64,000 nt of DNA from Clostridiales bacterium (GTDB taxonomy: Bacteria > Bacillota > Clostridia > Christensenellales > Aristaeellaceae): positions 1 through 64,000 of the forward strand of contig JAAYDR010000059.1 of the NCBI GenBank assembly GCA_012729115.1, in the 5' to 3' direction. The notes beneath the pieces are model-generated. The model made no database searches, was not told where the DNA came from, and saw only the letters and a list, made by a program, of their open reading frames with translations. Position numbers and translations under genes: made by a program. This document shows positions 60,613 through 64,000 of the stretch, one piece after another (within the stretch, counting starts at the first letter, position 1; every line of letters begins with the position of its first letter).

Positions 60613-61392
60613 TTATCGCGGCTTGAGGGGGTTTTGGCAGGCGGTCACGAAGTCGCAGAAGGCCGCCCCATGATCGGAAGGATTGCCCATGAAGGTCATG
60701 GTGATGTGCCCCTTGGACAGCAGATCCTGATCCGCTCCGGGAGTGGGGGGCTCGGTGGAGGAAGAGCCGTCCAGCCAGTAGTAAACACCGGCTCTGGGGC
60801 TTTTGCGGCGCAGATAGCCATCGGTGAAGTTGGAGGTGCACAGGGGAGCCAGGACGGGCTCCTTCCAGGGGCCCTGTGAGTCATCCGGGGCATTGATGTT
60901 GAGAATCACGCCGCGGGGCAGGGAGAGAGAGACAAAGCTCTCCGCAGTATCCACCACAAAGGCGGCAAAGCGGTCGATGAGTTCCTGGGATGCCTGGTAG
61001 TGAATGGAGCAGGCGATGGCATGGAGGCCATTAAGCGCGCCCTCCTGGGCAGCGGCCACGGTTCCGCTGTAATGGACGGCCATGCCGCTGTTGTAGCCGT
61101 TGTTGATGCCGCTGATCAGCACGTCCACAGGATCCTTGACCAGGTCCTGGAGGCCCAGGCGCACGCAGTCCGTAGGAGTGCCGGTGATGGCGTAGGCGGT
61201 GACCAGGGGACTGTCCGCAGGGTAAGGGGCCACATAGATGGGCTCCGCCAGGGTAATCCGCTGGCTGGCCGCGCTCTGCTGGGTGGCGGGAGCGCACATG
61301 GTGACCCGATGCCCTTTTGCAGTAGCAGCGCGAACAAGGGCCTGGATGCCCTTGGCCTGGATCCCGTCGTCGTTGACCAGAAAGATATGCAT
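60613..61392 (-). CDS. surE: 5'/3'-nucleotidase SurE
   Basis: 259 residues. MHIFLVNDDGIQAKGIQAL carries the metal-binding DD, ITGTPTDCVRLGL and LISGINNGYNSGMAVHYSGTVAAAQEG the remaining metal-site Asn and conserved loops. SurE dephosphorylates nucleoside monophosphates and may act in stationary phase. GGAGG 7 bases before the ATG. Downstream of a small membrane-protein gene by 17 bases. Confidence 0.95.
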   Translation of the reverse strand: MHIFLVNDDGIQAKGIQALVRAATAKGHRVTMCAPATQQSAASQRITLAEPIYVAPYPADSPLVTAYAITGTPTDCVRLGLQDLVKDPVDVLISGINNGYNSGMAVHYSGTVAAAQEGALNGLHAIACSIHYQASQELIDRFAAFVVDTAESFVSLSLPRGVILNINAPDDSQGPWKEPVLAPLCTSNFTDGYLRRKSPRAGVYYWLDGSSSTEPPTPGADQDLLSKGHITMTFMGNPSDHGAAFCDFVTACQNPLKPR

Positions 61393-61409
61393 GGAATGAC
61401 CTCCGATTC

Positions 61410-61763
61410 TTAATGTTTCAGCTTGCCTGTCAGCAGGTCGATCATAAAGCGTAGCAGGTTGATGGCCGCAGCTACGGCCAGAGCCCACCAAAAGTTGTCC
61501 AGTTTGACGCCGGGCTGGAAAAATCCGGCGGCGGTCCAAACGAGAAAGGCGTCCAGCGCGATGTTCATAAGCCCAAGGGTGCAGAAGCTGAACACCGCCA
61601 GCACCAGCTTGGCCAGAGGCCGCAACAGCAGGTACAGGACCCCCAGGGCCGCGCCCATGAGCAGGCCCTGGCCCAGATCTGATACGTGCACGCCCTCCAT
61701 GTACTCCCCGCACAGGGGAATGGCGGCTACCGTAACCAAAAAGCGAAGAATGGCTCCTCCCAT
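61410..61763 (-). CDS. Four-helix membrane protein, YvlD/phage-holin-4 superfamily
   Basis: 117 residues, four hydrophobic helices (ILRFLVTVAAIPLCGEYM; LLMGAALGVLYLLLRPLAKLVLAVFSF; LGLMNIALDAFLVWTAAGFF; NFWWALAVAAAINLLRFMIDLL). The RPL-x-x-x-L and NALD-like blocks match the family PF04020. Start at 61763, where GGGGGG is six bases upstream. A TATAAT at 61808-61803 may be its -10 box. Precise role unknown. Confidence 0.82.
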   Translation of the reverse strand: MGGAILRFLVTVAAIPLCGEYMEGVHVSDLGQGLLMGAALGVLYLLLRPLAKLVLAVFSFCTLGLMNIALDAFLVWTAAGFFQPGVKLDNFWWALAVAAAINLLRFMIDLLTGKLKH

Positions 61764-61929
61764 TCCCTTCCCCCCTTTCATGACTTTGGAGGCATTGGGA
61801 ACATTATAGCATGAAAGGCGGATTTGTGTATCACCCATGGGGGCCGGGGGCAGGATGAAAGGGACGCCATCCGCCTGAAAGAATGAACTCCATGGGTCGC
61901 CTCACATAAGATGGTGAGGAGGGAGCGAC

Positions 61930-62136
61930 ATGAAAAGCAAGTTCTTCAAGGATACCCATGAACTGGAGTCGGCCTTTGACGCCTGCGCTCCCGACAAAAT
62001 GAGTATTTGCCTGAGGCTCAACAAGCAGGCGTATGAGCGGATGATTGCCCAGGCCCAGCGGCTGGGTCTGAGCAGCGGGGAATATATGGAGCGGTTGCTG
62101 AGCCGGGAGGAGGAGATGGAGCATCGGCTGCATTAA
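61930..62136 (+). CDS. Small ribbon-helix-helix-like protein
   Basis: 68 residues. The segment MSICLRLNKQAYERMIAQAQ followed by LGLSSGEYMERLLSREE has the beta strand-helix-helix pattern of CopG/RHH DNA-binding proteins. GGAGG lies 7 bases before the ATG, supporting translation. Single gene, divergent from the YvlD-like gene and convergent with a small membrane-protein gene. DNA target and any toxin partner are not visible. Confidence 0.6.
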   Translation: MKSKFFKDTHELESAFDACAPDKMSICLRLNKQAYERMIAQAQRLGLSSGEYMERLLSREEEMEHRLH

Positions 62137-62147
62137 GGGGTGTGAGG

Positions 62148-62531
62148 TTACCGCCTTCGGCCCAGAAAGCCGGTAAGCAGCAAAAACCCTGTTACGGCCC
62201 CCTCCGCCAGCACCACCTGGCCGTTGATGGAGATCAGCGCCTTCAGGACAGGCCAGCTCAGTACCCCAAGGGTCTCCAGGTATTGGTAGCAAAGCAGCAG
62301 AGCCAGGAGCCCGGCAGCCACGAAGAGCCATGGCATCAGGCCGTTGCTGTGGGTGGTAATCCCCGCCACAGGCAGCAGCAGGGCCACGCACAGGCCCAAC
62401 AGCAGCCCTTTGAGAAGAAAGAGCAAAAAGTTGCCCTCTTTCATCAGTCCATCCAGCCACCGGAACAGGATGCAGGTGAGCAGGCACAGGATCAAGGGGC
62501 AGAGGGCGGCCACCAGTTTTCTCAGCAGCAT
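62148..62531 (-). CDS. Small membrane protein after trmD
   Basis: 127 residues with four hydrophobic stretches (LVAALCPLILCLLTCILF, FLLFLLKGLLLGLCVALLLPVAG, WLFVAAGLLALLLCY, AEGAVTGFLLLTGFL) and a basic end (GRRR). It begins 12 bases after trmD and is probably cotranscribed, in the position where rplS often stands. GGAGGA precedes its ATG. No family recognised. Confidence 0.7.
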   Translation of the reverse strand: MLLRKLVAALCPLILCLLTCILFRWLDGLMKEGNFLLFLLKGLLLGLCVALLLPVAGITTHSNGLMPWLFVAAGLLALLLCYQYLETLGVLSWPVLKALISINGQVVLAEGAVTGFLLLTGFLGRRR

Positions 62532-62543
62532 GGGCGATCCTCC

Positions 62544-63317
62544 TTATTCACAGGCGGGGGGCTGCTCCGGATCCGCCGGCTCCGCATGCCGGGGCTGTTC
62601 CATTTCACCCAGGAAGCGGCGTTCCTTTTCTGTGAGCTCCGCGTTGTGGAGCAGATCCGGGCGAAGCCTCGCGGTCATCAGCAGGGACTGTTCCCGCCGC
62701 CAGGCGCTGATCTTCGCATGATCCCCGCTCAGCAATACGTCGGGCACCTCCAGGCCCTCATAGACCCTGGGCCGGGTGTAGTGAGGGTATTCCAGCAACC
62801 CCTCGGAAAAGCTTTCTTCCTGGGCACTTTCGCCGCTGCCCAGGACACCGGGAATGTAGCGGGCCACCGCATCGGTGAGCACCATGGCGGCCAGTTCGCC
62901 CCCGGTGAGGACAAAGTCCCCCAGGGAGATCTCCCGGTCCACCATCAGGTCTATGACCCGCTGGTCCACTCCTTCGTAATGGCCGCATAGCAGCACCAGG
63001 CTTTCCTCCCCGGCCAGTTCCCGCACGATATCCTGGGTCAGAGGACGGCCCTTGGGGCTCAGATAGACACAGGGGCCGGCGACCCCCCTGGAGCGGACAT
63101 GCCTGAGTGCGTCACCAATGGGCTGCGCCGTCATCACCATGCCCGCGCCGCCCCCAAAGGGATAGTCGTCGGTGTTCTTGTGCTTCTTGTCGCTGAAGGG
63201 GCGGATGTCTACCGTCTCCACATCAAGCAATCCCTGGGCTCTGGCGCGGCCCAGGATGCTTGCGGTGAAGACGCTTTCAAACATCTGGGGAAACAGCGTC
63301 AGAATTGCGATCTTCAT
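62544..63317 (-). CDS. trmD: tRNA (guanine-N1-)-methyltransferase
   Basis: 257 residues. KIAILTLFPQMFESVFTASI at the start, DDYPFGGGAGMVM, LCGHYEGVDQRVID and LGDFVLTGGELAAMVL form the knotted SAM site. It makes m1G37 in tRNAs with G at 36. Its ATG lies 41 bases inside the end of rimM. Confidence 0.97.
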   Translation of the reverse strand: MKIAILTLFPQMFESVFTASILGRARAQGLLDVETVDIRPFSDKKHKNTDDYPFGGGAGMVMTAQPIGDALRHVRSRGVAGPCVYLSPKGRPLTQDIVRELAGEESLVLLCGHYEGVDQRVIDLMVDREISLGDFVLTGGELAAMVLTDAVARYIPGVLGSGESAQEESFSEGLLEYPHYTRPRVYEGLEVPDVLLSGDHAKISAWRREQSLLMTARLRPDLLHNAELTEKERRFLGEMEQPRHAEPADPEQPPACE

Positions 63318-63831
63318 ACAAACCTACTTCTTCCAGCCGGGTCTCGTCCATTACAATTTTGCCCTGGGCCGGGTCGATGTCCAGCAGCACGGTCTTGAGG
63401 GCGGGGACCATCAGGGTGCCACGGGGCGTATCCAGCACGAACACGTCCACGCTGCCCGGGGTGAGCACCTCCCGAAGGGTACCGATGGGGTTTCCCTGGG
63501 TATCAAAGGCTTTCGCTCCCAGGATGTCTGCGATGAACACCTCATCCTCGGTCAGTTCTCTGGCGTTGGCCCGATCCACATACAGCTTCAGCCCCCGCAG
63601 CTTTTCGGCCCCATCCCGGTCGGCCACCCCTTGCAGGGATAAAAAAACGTCGTCCTTGTGGACCCGGCATCCGGTGATGACAAGGGGAGCGTAGCCCCCG
63701 TCCTTTTCCACAAAGACTTGTTCGAGCGTTTCAAAGCGGCTGGGGTCGTCGGTATAGTGGCGCAGTTTGACCTCCCCCCGGATGCCCTGGGGGCGGGTGA
63801 TTTCACCGATGAGCAGATAGGGGGCGAGCAT
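63277..63831 (-). CDS. rimM: Ribosome maturation factor RimM
   Basis: 184 residues. LLIGEITRPQGIRGEVKLRHYTD, then LQGVADRDGAEKLRGLKLYVDR and the PRC-barrel part DVFVLDTPRGTLMVPAL are clear RimM marks. The last residues (YEDRNSDAVSPDV) extend over the trmD start, giving a 41-base overlap. It assists 30S subunit maturation. Preceded by a strong terminator that separates it from khpA. Confidence 0.95.
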   Translation of the reverse strand: MLAPYLLIGEITRPQGIRGEVKLRHYTDDPSRFETLEQVFVEKDGGYAPLVITGCRVHKDDVFLSLQGVADRDGAEKLRGLKLYVDRANARELTEDEVFIADILGAKAFDTQGNPIGTLREVLTPGSVDVFVLDTPRGTLMVPALKTVLLDIDPAQGKIVMDETRLEEVGLYEDRNSDAVSPDV

Positions 63832-63873
63832 GACAAAACTCCTTTGCGGGCCGTGAATGGGGGGAAGAGGGTG

Positions 63874-63920
63874 AAAAAACAGCTTGCCAACGGCCCCGCC
63901 TGAGGCGGGCCATTGGCAAG
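63874..63920 (-). terminator. Strong terminator between khpA and rimM
   Basis: On the minus strand a stem of about 16 bp (CTTGCCAA-GGCCCGCC and complement, one bulge) with a tiny loop is followed by CTGTTTTTT. It lies about 11 bases after the khpA stop and 43 before the rimM start. Confidence 0.85.
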
Positions 63921-63930
63921 ACCGGAGCCA

Positions 63931-64000
63931 TTACTGAATCTCCACAAAAACGGGCTTCTGATCCTTGGCGGTGGCGGCCCGCACCACGGCGCGGAGCGCC
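63931..64000 (-). CDS. khpA: KH-domain RNA-binding protein KhpA, C-terminal end only
   Basis: The last 22 codons before the window edge read ALRAVVRAATAKDQKPVFVEI plus one residue and a TAA stop. This matches the conserved end of KhpA (the short KH protein usually next to rpsP, rimM and trmD). The rest lies outside the window. Confidence 0.8.
   Translation of the reverse strand, partial: ALRAVVRAATAKDQKPVFVEIQ

Noticed and set aside
1-64000. CRISPR array, insertion sequences or prophage
   Set aside because: No regularly spaced repeats, Cas proteins, transposases, integrases or phage structural proteins were found on either strand.

Overview
The window reads as chromosome of a fairly high-GC member of the Bacillota, most likely a gut-type Clostridia. 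The evidence is strong AGGAGG-type ribosome sites, consensus sigma-A promoters with 17-base spacers, RNase Y, LytR-CpsA-Psr and VanZ proteins, a CHR chromate-transporter pair and a YtvI/AI-2E permease. No spore-specific gene, prophage, insertion sequence or CRISPR array is visible.

Left part (1-16.8 kb). An azlC-azlD-araC group on the minus strand is followed by a sugar-sensing operon, also on the minus strand: YesN-type regulator, YesM-type kinase and two periplasmic binding proteins. The likely target, a galactose/glucose ABC transporter mglB-mglA-mglC, lies about 4.5 kb away on the plus strand. Between sensor and transporter sits a patch of small accessory genes on the minus strand (P-loop kinase, flavin reductase, methyltransferase, two acetyltransferase/VOC-type genes) with two broken genes and one stretch of clearly lower GC. 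A 32-bp perfect palindrome abuts the promoter of the sensor operon.

Middle part (16.8-29.5 kb). Mostly housekeeping and envelope genes: hpt-tilS, an L,D-transpeptidase, a secreted PrsA/SurA-like foldase, a Wzy/O-antigen-ligase-like membrane protein, VanZ-like, cation efflux, LCP, a CHR pair, a COG2509 flavoprotein and trpS.

The most notable locus is 29.57-39.75 kb, one tightly packed minus-strand operon with many overlapping genes. It encodes two DUF6056/GT-C membrane glycosyltransferase-like proteins, a short-chain dehydrogenase, a dedicated acyl carrier protein, an ANL-family acyl/aminoacyl ligase, LuxE-like and LuxC-like proteins (a carboxylate activation and reduction pair without any luciferase), a polyprenyl-phosphate glycosyltransferase of GtrB type, a WecD-like GNAT acyltransferase and two SMR/EamA half-transporters that could flip a lipid-linked sugar. 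I infer a system that builds an unusual acyl- or aldehyde-derived sugar substituent on undecaprenyl phosphate, flips it and adds it to a surface polymer.

Right part (39.9-64 kb). tRNA-Arg(CCG), a nucleoside-type BMP/ABC transporter operon divergent from a ROK-like kinase, tag, a YtvI-like permease, a zinc-ribbon/TPM pair, a DUF368 (PopT-like) undecaprenyl-phosphate translocase, rny, a stand-alone processive glycosyltransferase, a TGS/uridine-kinase fusion, an exonuclease, a BaiN-like flavoprotein with an RpiR regulator, surE, and rimM-trmD. Upstream of rny there is a non-coding stretch with a perfect consensus promoter and an intrinsic terminator about 315 bases later: a strong candidate structured RNA. 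Across the window the secreted binding proteins and the foldase all lack a lipobox cysteine, which is unusual for a single-membrane bacterium.
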